NCBI GenBank assembly: GCA_016841325.1
Contig: JAENZJ010000004.1
Location: 1 to 64,000, forward strand
Source of the DNA: Thermincola carboxydiphila
GTDB taxonomy: Bacteria; Bacillota; Thermincolia; Thermincolales; UBA2595
Direction: 5' to 3'
DNA length: 64,000 nucleotides
Position 1 is the first letter of the stretch. Every line of letters begins with the position of its first letter. The position numbers and the translations under genes are program-made. The notes beneath the pieces are model-generated. The model searched no databases, was not told the origin of the DNA, and saw only the letters and a list, made by a program, of their open reading frames with translations. This document shows, one piece after another, positions 28,636 through 37,950 of this stretch.

Positions 28636-29190
28636 TCATCCTGAACTTTCTTCTGTCCCCTCAATTTTGCGGCACTTAACACTTGACAGAATGCAATTTT
28701 CGACATGCTCTTTGCCACAGTGCAGGCATATCTGGGGGAACAGCTCATCATCAGTAACTGCAGCCAGCAGAAAGGACTCTATGCCCCTCCTGAGGTTTTT
28801 CAGGTCCTGCGGGGGCATTTTATCAAGCAGTGACCCCAGTCTTTTCAGTTTTTCCGGTTTAATTTTGCCGGTGACCTCTGCCCCCCGGGGGGTAATCTCC
28901 ACAAATATATTCCGACGGTCTTCAGGGTCATGTTTTCTGGTCACCAGCCCCTTTTCTGCCAGCCTTGATATCGCCTTGGTAGCAGCCGGGTAACTAATCC
29001 CCAGTCCCCTGGAGACATCTCCCACGGTAACCCCCTCGTGGGCCATAATAAGGCAAAGACACCTGACCTGCCCCACGGTGAGCTGCTCATCACAGACCTC
29101 TTCCACAATCCCCTGTGAAAGAAGTTCCCTCACTATGGCCACAAAAAGTCCGATGTCCCTGTCTATTGTCTGCAATGTTTCATAATCCAT
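28636..29190 (-). CDS. MarR-family regulator with a C-terminal cysteine cluster
   Basis: The 184-aa product has the winged-helix core of MarR proteins (QLTVGQVRCLCLIMAHEGVTVGDVSR, then the recognition helix in YPAATKAISRLAEKGLV and the wing KHDPEDRRN). Beyond it a short tail carries CLHCGKEHVENC and a further Cys, which could bind an Fe-S cluster, zinc or sense redox state. The ATG at 29190 has AGGGGAGAT upstream; the longer frame lacks support. It sits 54 bp upstream of the NuoEFG trio on the same strand and probably controls it, and itself, through the palindrome at 29248-29270. Confidence 0.88.
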   Translation of the reverse strand: MDYETLQTIDRDIGLFVAIVRELLSQGIVEEVCDEQLTVGQVRCLCLIMAHEGVTVGDVSRGLGISYPAATKAISRLAEKGLVTRKHDPEDRRNIFVEITPRGAEVTGKIKPEKLKRLGSLLDKMPPQDLKNLRRGIESFLLAAVTDDELFPQICLHCGKEHVENCILSSVKCRKIEGTEESSG

Positions 29191-29247
29191 TACAATCTCC
29201 CCTAATACTATACTGTTTTGTCCCAATCTGCACTTAAAAAACCAGGT

Positions 29248-29270
29248 ATTATTTAACCTAGTTAAATAAT
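29248..29270. promoter_or_regulatory. MarR-type operator palindrome
   Basis: Perfect 10-bp arms ATTATTTAAC and GTTAAATAAT flank a 3-bp centre, about 60 bp upstream of the marR start. Its size and position fit the autoregulatory operator of the regulator. Confidence 0.65.
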
Positions 29271-29744
29271 AATCCATGTTTACCATAATGTCAACCACTA
29301 CTTATTCAAATTTTCGACCGTTTACCAGAGATTTTTAGCGATTAATGCCGCCAAAATGACCGTTTATTTTCCGCTTACCTGCGGAAATCAACCATTCCCC
29401 CCTAAAGTGCATCCATTAAAGGATAAATAAGTGCAATCCACCGGAGCCAATGATAGAATCTATAACAGGTAAAGTTCTGTTCACCGGCAGATTAAATGTG
29501 AACAAGGGTTAAGGGCAATACGGCATTTCCGGAGGGGGGGTTCTTTGGTACACCTGATTAACTGATGAGAGTAATCAGACCTTGAATCACAAAGAATGGA
29601 ACAAAAGAAAAGAATGAAAACGAAAGTATAGCCGAGAAGCGCTTTCCTGTAGATATGGCGCCGTTTTCCTTGGGGGGAGAGTACGGTCAGATATCCAGGT
29701 AAAAATGCTTCAAAAAATCTATTTTGAGGGGTGTGTGTATTTTT
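29271..29744. other. Intergenic region between marR and the OFA transporter
   Basis: No convincing gene is present. It holds the divergent upstream regions of marR and the transporter gene, and a short inverted repeat TTTCCGC/GCGGAAA around 29369-29389 that could be an operator. The roughly 250-base stretch before the transporter start is purine-rich and may be an untranslated leader, but I cannot match it to a known riboswitch. Confidence 0.4.
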
Positions 29745-31046
29745 ATGAGTGCTAGTCATTCAGCCGGCAAAGGGTGGCTTGTGACCCTTTCCGGAACAGG
29801 AATCAACCTTGCTCTCGGTGTTTTGTATGCCTGGAGTGTTATTGCCAAGTCCCTTACCAATGACTGGGGATGGAGTGCAACGATGGCTTCCAAGCCTTAT
29901 GCCGTTGCCTGTGGAGTCTTTGCTGTAATGATGGTTTTTGCCGGAAGGGCTCAGGACAAATACGGGCCCAAGATCGTAGCCGCTCTGGGTGGCGCCCTGA
30001 CAGGTATTGGTATGATTATTTCCAGTTTTGCGTCACAGGGTGACAATACACTCATGATAATTGGCTTTGGTGTCCTTGCCGGTACAGGTATCGGCCTGGG
30101 TTATGCCTCTGCGACCCCGCCGGCCGTCAAGTGGTTCCCGCCGGCCAAAAAGGGCCTGATCACAGGAATTGTCGTCAGCGGTTTCGGCCTGGCATCGGTA
30201 TATATTTCCCCGCTGACCAATACCCTGCTGGCAAATGTGGGGATCAGCAAAACCTTTATGATCCTGGGTATTGCATTCTTTATCGTTACTGTACTGTTAT
30301 CCCAGTTCCTGGTCAACCCTCCTGCAGGATTTGTCCCCAAAGGCATGCCAGTACAAAGTAAAGCTGCCGCATCGTCAAACAAAAAGCATGATTATGAATG
30401 GCACGAAATGCTCAAAACACCACAGTTTTACCTGCTTTGGCTGATGTATGCCTTTGCATCCTTTGCCGGACTGATGATAATTGGCCACCTGGCCAAAATT
30501 GCCGGCAAGCAGCTTCCCGGAATTGAACTTGGTTTTATCCTGGTAGCCATTCTGGCCATAGGGAATGCCGGCGGACGGATTGTAGCCGGTGTGGTTTCAG
30601 ATAAACTGGGCCGCACCCGCACCATGCTGTTGGTATTCACCTCACAGGCCATAGTGATGGTACTCCTGGCCAAAGCCACCACAGTACCGCTCCTGATTGC
30701 CGGAGCTCTGATTGTCGGGTTTAACTATGGTTCCAACCTGTCACTGTTCCCATCAACAACAGCTGACTATTTTGGCACCAAGAACCTCGGTGTTAACTAT
30801 GGCCTGGTATTTACTGCATGGGGTGTCGGCGGTGTGTTCGGTTCCATGGTGGCCGGTAAGATTGTTGACGCCACCGGGTCCTATAATACCGCGTTCATTG
30901 TGGCTGCCGTCCTCTGTGTTACCGCAGCTGCAATAACATTCATAACCAAGGCTCCCAAAACCATCACTGTTGAGAAGCCGCTTATGGGCGCTATTCCACA
31001 GATGGTAAACCCCCTGATAGACGAAAAAGAAACCAAGAGCAAATAA
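29745..31046 (+). CDS. MFS transporter of the oxalate/formate antiporter (OFA) family
   Basis: The 433-aa product has the pattern of 12 membrane helices and the OFA-type N terminus (GINLALGVLYAWSVI, then a GRAQDKYGPK loop 2-3 motif). The repeat copy of that loop follows in GVVSDKLGRTR. OFA proteins move small carboxylates such as oxalate, formate or short-chain acids across the cell membrane; the substrate cannot be told from sequence. I use the ATG at 29745, preceded by GAGGGGTG, rather than an upstream TTG. A terminator follows directly, so it is probably monocistronic. Confidence 0.88.
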   Translation: MSASHSAGKGWLVTLSGTGINLALGVLYAWSVIAKSLTNDWGWSATMASKPYAVACGVFAVMMVFAGRAQDKYGPKIVAALGGALTGIGMIISSFASQGDNTLMIIGFGVLAGTGIGLGYASATPPAVKWFPPAKKGLITGIVVSGFGLASVYISPLTNTLLANVGISKTFMILGIAFFIVTVLLSQFLVNPPAGFVPKGMPVQSKAAASSNKKHDYEWHEMLKTPQFYLLWLMYAFASFAGLMIIGHLAKIAGKQLPGIELGFILVAILAIGNAGGRIVAGVVSDKLGRTRTMLLVFTSQAIVMVLLAKATTVPLLIAGALIVGFNYGSNLSLFPSTTADYFGTKNLGVNYGLVFTAWGVGGVFGSMVAGKIVDATGSYNTAFIVAAVLCVTAAAITFITKAPKTITVEKPLMGAIPQMVNPLIDEKETKSK

Positions 31047-31056
31047 ATTTAACCAG

Positions 31057-31086
31057 GGACCGGGGAAATTGCACCCGGTCCTTTTT
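31057..31086 (+). terminator. Intrinsic terminator after the OFA transporter
   Basis: GGACCGGG pairs with CCCGGTCC and is followed by TTTTT, ten bases after the stop codon. Confidence 0.85.
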
Positions 31087-31156
31087 AAAACTCAGCCAGC
31101 CGGCATTGGGCTGTATAATAACGGGAAACATAACGTAAAAACGGGAGTGAGGATTG

Positions 31157-31828
31157 ATGAAAGCAAACATCGAGACCAGGGTGACCGAAATCAGCCTGGG
31201 TACGCTTACCGTGAAGTTAAAGGTAGTCGGCAACAGTGAAGAGGTCCTGAGTAAATCTGTAAATGATGAAAATACTCCGCTCTGGGTTGAGCTGTGGCCT
31301 TCATCCCTGGCCCTGGCCAGGTGGCTCTGGGAAGGCCCGGACCTTAAGGGCAGCTCTGTTCTTGAACTGGGAGCCGGACTTGGGCTGCCCGGTGTGGCTG
31401 CTGCAATGAAAGGAGCCCGGGTGCTGCAAACCGACCACATGGCTGAAGCCATGGAACTTGCCCGGGAAACAGCTTCCCTCAACGGAGTCCGCGGACTGCG
31501 CACAGCCGTGGCTGACTGGCGGAGTTTCGGGATAACCGAAGTTTTTGATTATATCATCGGCTCAGACATCCTTTATCACCCGGAACTCAACCCTTATTTA
31601 AAAAAGATTTTCTCCACCAACCTCCGTCCCGGGGGACAAATCATTATGGCTGATGCCGGTCGAATAGACAGCCTGGCCTTTGTCAGGCAGCTCCTGCTCG
31701 AGGGCTGGCAGGTACTGGAAGAACACCTCCCAGTCACCCAGGAACCTTTTGACTACAGGATTTCAGTTTATCGTATCACTCCTCCGCAGCGCAGGCCGAA
31801 GCTCCGCCTGATCAGGCGCGCTGAATAA
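31157..31828 (+). CDS. Class I SAM methyltransferase, methyltransferase-16 (METTL21-like) family
   Basis: The 223-aa product resembles small protein-lysine/histidine methyltransferases. Motif I is ELGAGLGLPG (residues about 73-82), followed by the acidic end of motif II (QTDHM) and motif IV SDILYHPE, which substitutes for the NPPY of other families. Substrates of bacterial members are mostly unknown, and electron-transfer flavoproteins or ribosomal factors are possibilities. The ATG at 31157 follows GGGAGTGAGG. Its end overlaps the convergent PEP-synthase-like gene by 17 bases. Confidence 0.85.
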   Translation: MKANIETRVTEISLGTLTVKLKVVGNSEEVLSKSVNDENTPLWVELWPSSLALARWLWEGPDLKGSSVLELGAGLGLPGVAAAMKGARVLQTDHMAEAMELARETASLNGVRGLRTAVADWRSFGITEVFDYIIGSDILYHPELNPYLKKIFSTNLRPGGQIIMADAGRIDSLAFVRQLLLEGWQVLEEHLPVTQEPFDYRISVYRITPPQRRPKLRLIRRAE

Positions 31829-34313
31829 CACCGGTTGTGCCGTTAACTGAAATCACTTCCCCGTCACTGAATATCTCAGTTGCCCTGACAACACCCATAA
31901 CGGCCGGAATACCATACTCCCTCGCAATAATGGCGGCATGGGAAGCCGCACCCCCTGTTTCCACCAACAGACCTGCAGCAGTGGTAAACAACGGGGTCCA
32001 GGCCGGGTTAGTATAAGGCGCTACCAGAATATCTCCCTTCCTGACCCGGTGAAAATCTCCCGGGTCTTTGATTATCCGCGCAGTACCTTTTATCAGGCCC
32101 TGGCTTGCGGGTACTCCCCTGATTACCTCGGAATCACCGGCAGGCTGGCTGCGCATGCTCCAGCGGGCCATCCTGCGCACCTGTTCATCCTTCCTGGACA
32201 TAATCCTGGCATGCAGTTCCCTGACATTGACCTCCTCAAGACCATGAAATATAATGAGCAAAATTTCCTTAATTTCAAAATACGTCAGGTAATAAATATC
32301 CTTTGGGTCTATAATAAGCCCTAACCTTGTCATACGATTGCCCAGTTCGGCAAAAAGTATTCTGAACACATGGAGGCTCCGGGTGACGTCATAATGGCTG
32401 TTTTCCCGGAAGGCCGCAAAACTGCGGGCATGTCTGACCAGTTTTTGGAAGAATTTATTGGCATTAATAATAGAATAGATACCCTTTGACAGCCGGGAAC
32501 TAACCATTTCTTTAGTTTCCCTGGCCTTACGGGCCCTTTCCTTCTCCCTGGCCCTGAATTCATCAGGGTCTTCATCCAACATAGCCTTGATTATCCCCAA
32601 CACGACCTCCGGAGAATCCTGCCAGGTAGGCGAACCAATCCCACCCAGCCCCATATTTGTTTCCCGTTCCCCGAATTCAAGCAGGAATTCATTAAATTTA
32701 CCAAGGAATTCGCACCCGGCTTCGGTTTCTTCAAGTTGTGCGGCGACCTGATCAGGAAGGTTGTTTTTAAATATTGTGCTGACCTCCCGGCTCTTTGCCG
32801 CCTCTGCTGCCAGGTCCCGGAGCGCACGGTTAATCCTTAGTGTTGCATTATCAAGCCCGATGACCAGGTTCTCATATACTGCCACAGCCTTATCCTTAAA
32901 TATAAAGCGCATCCATTTCAGCAGTATAGCGCTGGGAATCCTGTTTTGGGCGAAATACCTGTACCTTAATACATTAAAGTAGTGGAAATGGTGCAGGCCT
33001 TAAGTAATATATTCCAGGACTATTTCCAGGGGCAGTTAGGATATGTCTCTGTTTTTCAGCCTATCAAGCATATCCAGGAGGTATACCTGCTCGGCAGCCC
33101 ATTCCACGGCAGGGTCTGATTTAAGTGTTTGGCCCAGCCGGAGATACTGCCAGAGCCTTTTAAACCCTGACCTGATCTGCGGCGGAACAAAAAATTCCGG
33201 AAAAATCCCTTTATCAACGCGACTCCAGTCCGGTTCCCCAATTTTGTAGCCAAAATCCTGCATGGCCTCAAACTGAGCCATAAAGAGCACTTTTACTACA
33301 ACCCCGTCAATAGGCATAATGGGGTCCGGAAACCTCTCGGCAACCCATGCCATAACCTCCTGCCTGGCCTTATTCATGGCTGACCGGTCAATATCGGGCA
33401 GGTCTTCATCCCTCAGGGTGGTAATCGGCCTTGTCTGCAGGAAGTACATTTTTCCCCTGTAATAAGCCCACTCTACATCCTGGTAGTCACCATAGTAAAT
33501 TTCGATTTTCAGGCCGGTATGTGCCAGTTCCCTGATATCATAATCTGTCAGCATCTGGCCTTTTTCAGGGTCGGCAATATCCCTGGAAACCAGTTCAATA
33601 TTGGCTTCACCGCTTTTCTTCAGTACATAGACATCACCGGCAGTAAGTCCCGAAACCAGCTGCTCGCCAAGACCCCTGACGGCTTCAATTCGAATTTCCT
33701 CCCTGGAGTTGGTCACGGGGTTGGCCGTAAACATTACCCCAGCCACCTGTGCCGGAATCATCTCCTGGACAATTACCGCCATTTTCACCAGGTGGTGTTC
33801 AAAACCATTACGTTCCCGATAGTGGATGGCCCTGGGGGTCCACAGGGATGCCCAGCATTTTTTGATTGCATTAAGGACATTGTCTGTCCCTTCCACCTCA
33901 AGAAATGTTTCCTGCTGTCCGGCAAAAGATGCACCCACCAGGTCTTCGGCAGTCGCAGATGACCTGACGGCTACCTGGAGCCTGTCTTTACCTTCAGCCA
34001 GGCGGTTTAAGGCTGCAGTCACAGCTTCCGCATACTCCGGCAGCAGGGGCATTTTACTTATCATCTCACCGATTTCCCGGCTCACCGCTTCTAAGGCCTT
34101 GACATCCATGGTATCAACACCGGTCAGTTTCTCCCTGATTTTCTGATCTATGCCAAAATGTCTCAGGTTCCGGTAATAGGCTTCAGATACCAGACAAAAC
34201 CCATCCGGGCATGGCAGGTTCCGGGCCAGGTCCCCGAGGTTGGCTGCCTTCCCGCCCACTTTATCAATGTCATCCTGATATATCTCCGTTAACCAGTACA
34301 CATTTTTTCCCAT
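31812..34313 (-). pseudogene. PEP-synthase-like gene split by two in-frame TAA codons
   Basis: The first frame (33036-34313, 425 aa) has the ATP-grasp part of PEP synthase/rifampicin-phosphotransferase-like enzymes (KVGGKAANLGDL, AVRSSATAEDL, QTRPITTL). The last frame (31812-32912, 366 aa) has the middle helical part and the swivelling His domain (GGAASHAAIIAREYGIPAVMGV, catalytic His). Both are in one reading frame. Between them TAA occurs at 33036-33038 and 33000-33002, with protein-like sequence (LPLEIVLEYIT, then GLHHFHYFNVLRYRYFAQNR) between and after them. The 834-codon total is the family norm. No ribosome site precedes the second half, so it is probably a broken gene, though a two-subunit enzyme is possible. 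Confidence 0.75.
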
Positions 34314-34344
34314 TACGCTCCCCCATTCCGGTTAAGTTACTAGA

Positions 34345-34944
34345 TCAGTCAGCGCTCAGTGCCCCGACAAGGAAGAAATCCACACCCCGCATGTAGAGCC
34401 GGAACAATCCCGGACCTGCACCGGCCTCAAACCAGCTGCACATTATCATCATGGTGATACCCATCAGGTGGTCCACCATCTCCATAACATCTATATCGTC
34501 CCTGATATCTCCCATTTCCTGGCCCATCTTCAGTATTTCAGCAATAAATTTCTCAAAATGCATTCTGTAATTGAGAGGGTCATTGAGTTTGGTGTTTACC
34601 CTCTCTAACTGGTAGACCCTTATTAATTCGGGGTATTCCTCGAACCAGGCAGCCAGGCTCTGGTAAGTCTTGGCCAGGCGCTGCCTGGTATCCTGGAGCG
34701 CCATGACCTCTCCCCAGATCTTCTTACCTCTCTCAATGCTCAGGTTTTCCATGAATTCATGAAGGACGGCTTCCTTGGAAGGAAAATAATTATAAAAAGT
34801 CCCTTTACCTATATCTGCCTTCTCGGTAATCTGGTCCACCGTAGTCTGGTCATACCCCTGCTCTGCAAACAGCCTGAAAGATACCTCAAGCAGTTTTTGC
34901 CTGGTCGCTTCCTTTTTTCTCTCCCTGCGGTTCTGCTGTTCCAT
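34345..34944 (-). CDS. TetR-family transcriptional regulator
   Basis: The 199-aa product has the TetR DNA-binding domain at its N terminus (ATRQKLLEVSFRLFAEQGYDQTTVDQITEKADIGKGTFYNYFPSKEAVL is the helix-turn-helix region) followed by an all-helical ligand domain with a methionine-rich stretch near residue 160. It lies 31 bp upstream of the broken PEP-synthase-like gene on the same strand and likely regulated it. The ligand is unknown. Confidence 0.9.
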   Translation of the reverse strand: MEQQNRRERKKEATRQKLLEVSFRLFAEQGYDQTTVDQITEKADIGKGTFYNYFPSKEAVLHEFMENLSIERGKKIWGEVMALQDTRQRLAKTYQSLAAWFEEYPELIRVYQLERVNTKLNDPLNYRMHFEKFIAEILKMGQEMGDIRDDIDVMEMVDHLMGITMMIMCSWFEAGAGPGLFRLYMRGVDFFLVGALSAD

Positions 34945-35071
34945 CTCCCCACCTCTTTTTTATGTTCACTTTAATATTAATAAAAATCTTTCTCCATAAT
35001 ATGACCACGGTCATTTATATTCTCGAGTCATATTCTAACACTGCCGTAAATACAGGTCAACAAAAAAATGA

Positions 35072-35107
35072 GGGGCTGTCTCTTTTATTATGGAGACAAC
35101 CCCTTGT
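35072..35107 (-). terminator. Intrinsic terminator downstream of the 98-aa gene
   Basis: On the minus strand AGGGGTTGTCTC pairs with GAGACAGCCCCT and is followed by CATTTTTTTG. Confidence 0.8.
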
Positions 35108-35164
35108 TTTCCTTATGTTATCATTATGTAATTTTACGGTTTTTTCAGGTATATTGTCCCGCAG

Positions 35165-35461
35165 TTAGGCTTCATACCTGGAGTTTATGGACTGGTATTC
35201 CTGCTCAGATATCTTCCTGGCGCCGCTTATAAACCTGGACAACATTGTATCTGTAAATATTTTTTTTGCTGAATCAAGGTCGTATTGGTCAGACGGGTAC
35301 ATTTGGGATAAGGTTCTTCGGATTTTTTCCTTTTTAAGGTTAGTTACCTTAACATCCGTGTGGACCATGATAGACTCCGCATCACTACTTGCGACTGAGG
35401 CCTTAACAGGAGTTACCTTGTAGGCTATTCCCCGGTCCTCATCATAGTAATAAAAACACAT
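35165..35461 (-). CDS. Hypothetical 98-aa protein
   Basis: The ATG at 35461 follows AAGGAGGGG, a strong ribosome site, so the gene is probably real. The product is soluble with a tyrosine-rich start (MCFYYYDEDRG) and a C-terminal helical half ending near SINSRYEA. I do not recognise the family. It is monocistronic, with its own terminator. Confidence 0.7.
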   Translation of the reverse strand: MCFYYYDEDRGIAYKVTPVKASVASSDAESIMVHTDVKVTNLKKEKIRRTLSQMYPSDQYDLDSAKKIFTDTMLSRFISGARKISEQEYQSINSRYEA

Positions 35462-35642
35462 CGCCAACCCCTCCTTAAAATTTGCACGACCATCTTAATT
35501 CAGACATCTTATTATACAATATGAAATTGTCTTTATTAAATTTCGACATGGTTGATATTTTTCCCTGTCATCTTTTAAAAATAATTTTGGGCTGCAGGAA
35601 TATTAAACTATTTTTATTACATTGTTACATTTTTTATTAATT

Positions 35643-37895
35643 TTATTCATAAATTTTCAGAATATTTATTGTTTCCCGGTCCAGGTCCATCCTGACCCTC
35701 ATGCCGTCCCTCAGCTTTTCGGTGGCATTTCCGGCGCCGGTAATACAGGGAAGGCTAACTTCCCTGGCGATTATGGCAGCATGGCAGAGTATTCCTCCCT
35801 CATCAGTCACCAGACCGGCAGCCTTATTCCTGAGCATGGGCACGAAATCAGGTGTGGTCATTCCGGTGACTATAATCAGGTTATCCGGGGTATCGGACCT
35901 CCCGGCAATGTCCTCAGGGGTGTAGACAACTTTCACAGTCCCTTCAATAATTCCTGCTCCAAATACTGTTCTGCCCCTAAGGCATGCGTTATCGGTTCCG
36001 GCCTCGGGAAATACGGGCCTGAGCCTGTCACTGAATACTATTTTGCCTTTATTATAAATAATCGTTAGCTTTCCCGGGTCATAAGGCAGGGGAAGAAACC
36101 GCTTTGCCCTCAGAGAAACCAGGAGATGGGAAGAGCTGCAGCTCCATACCTGCTGCAGTGAAATTCCCAGGATGTCCCCGGCCGTCTGAAGCAGCGGAGC
36201 GGCTTTTGCATATGCGTAATACAGGTACTCCATCTCCCGGTTCCTTACATTCAACCAGTGGATCAGGTATCCAAAGAACTGTTTCCATTCCGTTGAGGCA
36301 CCATATTTTAAAAACAGACCGGAAAGGGTATCAGGGTCTGCTTCATGGTTCTCTTCACCTTCCATATGAATGGCCATATCATAAATATCCTCAGCGGAGT
36401 AAGGGGCTTCATACGGCTGGTGGCAGCTTAAAAACCCGAACCTTTCACTGAGTTCACAAAATTTGTATTTCAGATGTCCGGGAAGTTCCTGATATGTCTG
36501 CGGGACCCGCCCCTGAGTCGTCAGGACCCGATTTCTGATTTCCCGGCACTGGGACGTAAACAGTTGGGAAAGGCTGGTTACAGAGGCTGAGACCAGGGTA
36601 AAAAAGTCCGGGTCCCCTTCCGCCGGGTCAACTGCCCGCATCAGGTCCAGGACCGGTCCCGACAGGGCTTCAATTATGTGCATGGGTGCATAGTAATGTG
36701 CATTGAGAGGCCTGATATATTCAAAAAAATCAAGCAGCCTTTGTTCCAATGCAATTTCTGGGTCAGCCCAGGCAGCAGCCTTCCAGTTAAGGATATTCCT
36801 GTGATAATGCTCATACCTGGTTTTCAGCCTGTCCTGATAGCCGGTGTCTGTAAGGAACAATTCCCTGATACCACGTACCACCGACTCGTCAACAGCTTCA
36901 TCGATCCAGAGTTCCTGCTGAAAGTCACGTTGATTTGTCAGCATCACCATCCATCTTTCCAGGTCTGTGTTTATCTCCAGATATGAAGCCAGGTACCTGG
37001 CACAGCCGCTGATAAGAAACTCGATATCAAGGGGGCACAGGGCCCTTTTATATGCCTTTTTGGAGCCTGCCATAACCAGGTCTGAACTCGGTGTAGTTCT
37101 CGTAACCGGGCGCTGCTGCAGTACCCACACCCTGTCATTGGTATCCACGGCAAATTCTATGTCAACCGGGCTGTTATGTATTGACTCCAGTTTAACCGCA
37201 GCAAGCAGGAACTGCCTGAGCCACGGGTAGTCAGTTGCTGCTGTCAGGGTCCCCATGGCCCCCGCCAGCCTGAATGGAGTAATTTCACCTCCAACCAGGC
37301 GTTCGGCGGTGCCGGAAACCAGCTCAACCAGCATATGGCTGTTTTCCCTGGCGTCCCTTGGGGCCGGATGCCTGGTGAAACAGACTCCCGAACAGCGTGC
37401 CCTGACCATTGGCTGAATCAGGACAGCCATTTCCGGCCACCCGTCGGAGGACATATAGCCCCTGACCCGCCCCGCCAGACCGGAAATCCATACCCCGGCA
37501 ACAGCCCGCGGCAATCCTTCCCGCTCCACGGACAGCTTACTTTCAAACATACCGGCAAAACTCTGCCTGGCAGAATCCTCTATGAGCGCCGAAGACCTGA
37601 CTGCATAAAGGCAGTCAGGTAACTGCACCAGCTCACCGGCCAGTTTTTCACCAATGTATTGTTCTGCCACTGCGGCCAGGCTTGCCGGGTCAATGCCTGC
37701 ATCCAGCCCCTGCTGAAAATGTTCCAGCAGCAGGGGAGTAATCACCCAGGTATCGGGACACGGCAGCAATTCCCTGATTGCCATCCAAAGCCCGTACCCC
37801 TTACCCCCTGTCAGGGAAAAAACCCTGCGGGAATCGGGTTCCTGCAGGATTTCTTTTAAATCAATGATATATTTCAATTCCGGGATATATTTCAA
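35643..37895 (-). CDS. PEP-synthase-like protein with PEP-utilising His domain
   Basis: The 750-aa product has a degenerate ATP-grasp N-terminal part (GGKGYGLWMA, YAVRSSALIEDSARQSFAG, QQRPVTRT), a long helical middle and a C-terminal phosphohistidine domain (EGGILCHAAIIAREVSLPCITG). This is the order seen in PEP synthase, rifampicin phosphotransferase and phenylphosphate synthase relatives, all of which move a phosphoryl group from ATP through a histidine. The acceptor is unknown. A TTG start at 37895 is preferred because GGAGG lies nine bases upstream. Near this start a GGAATTGAAATATATC sequence is duplicated in tandem, giving an alternative TTG six codons later. Confidence 0.85.
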   Translation of the reverse strand: MKYIPELKYIIDLKEILQEPDSRRVFSLTGGKGYGLWMAIRELLPCPDTWVITPLLLEHFQQGLDAGIDPASLAAVAEQYIGEKLAGELVQLPDCLYAVRSSALIEDSARQSFAGMFESKLSVEREGLPRAVAGVWISGLAGRVRGYMSSDGWPEMAVLIQPMVRARCSGVCFTRHPAPRDARENSHMLVELVSGTAERLVGGEITPFRLAGAMGTLTAATDYPWLRQFLLAAVKLESIHNSPVDIEFAVDTNDRVWVLQQRPVTRTTPSSDLVMAGSKKAYKRALCPLDIEFLISGCARYLASYLEINTDLERWMVMLTNQRDFQQELWIDEAVDESVVRGIRELFLTDTGYQDRLKTRYEHYHRNILNWKAAAWADPEIALEQRLLDFFEYIRPLNAHYYAPMHIIEALSGPVLDLMRAVDPAEGDPDFFTLVSASVTSLSQLFTSQCREIRNRVLTTQGRVPQTYQELPGHLKYKFCELSERFGFLSCHQPYEAPYSAEDIYDMAIHMEGEENHEADPDTLSGLFLKYGASTEWKQFFGYLIHWLNVRNREMEYLYYAYAKAAPLLQTAGDILGISLQQVWSCSSSHLLVSLRAKRFLPLPYDPGKLTIIYNKGKIVFSDRLRPVFPEAGTDNACLRGRTVFGAGIIEGTVKVVYTPEDIAGRSDTPDNLIIVTGMTTPDFVPMLRNKAAGLVTDEGGILCHAAIIAREVSLPCITGAGNATEKLRDGMRVRMDLDRETINILKIYE

Positions 37896-37950
37896 TTCCA
37901 GGTTCCTCCATCCTTAAAGTTCTTTTCCAACCGCCGTTTCTTCGAGAACC

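Noticed and set aside
29562-29569. CTGATGAG resembling the core of a hammerhead ribozyme
   Set aside because: No matching GAAA core with pairing stems is found at a suitable distance.
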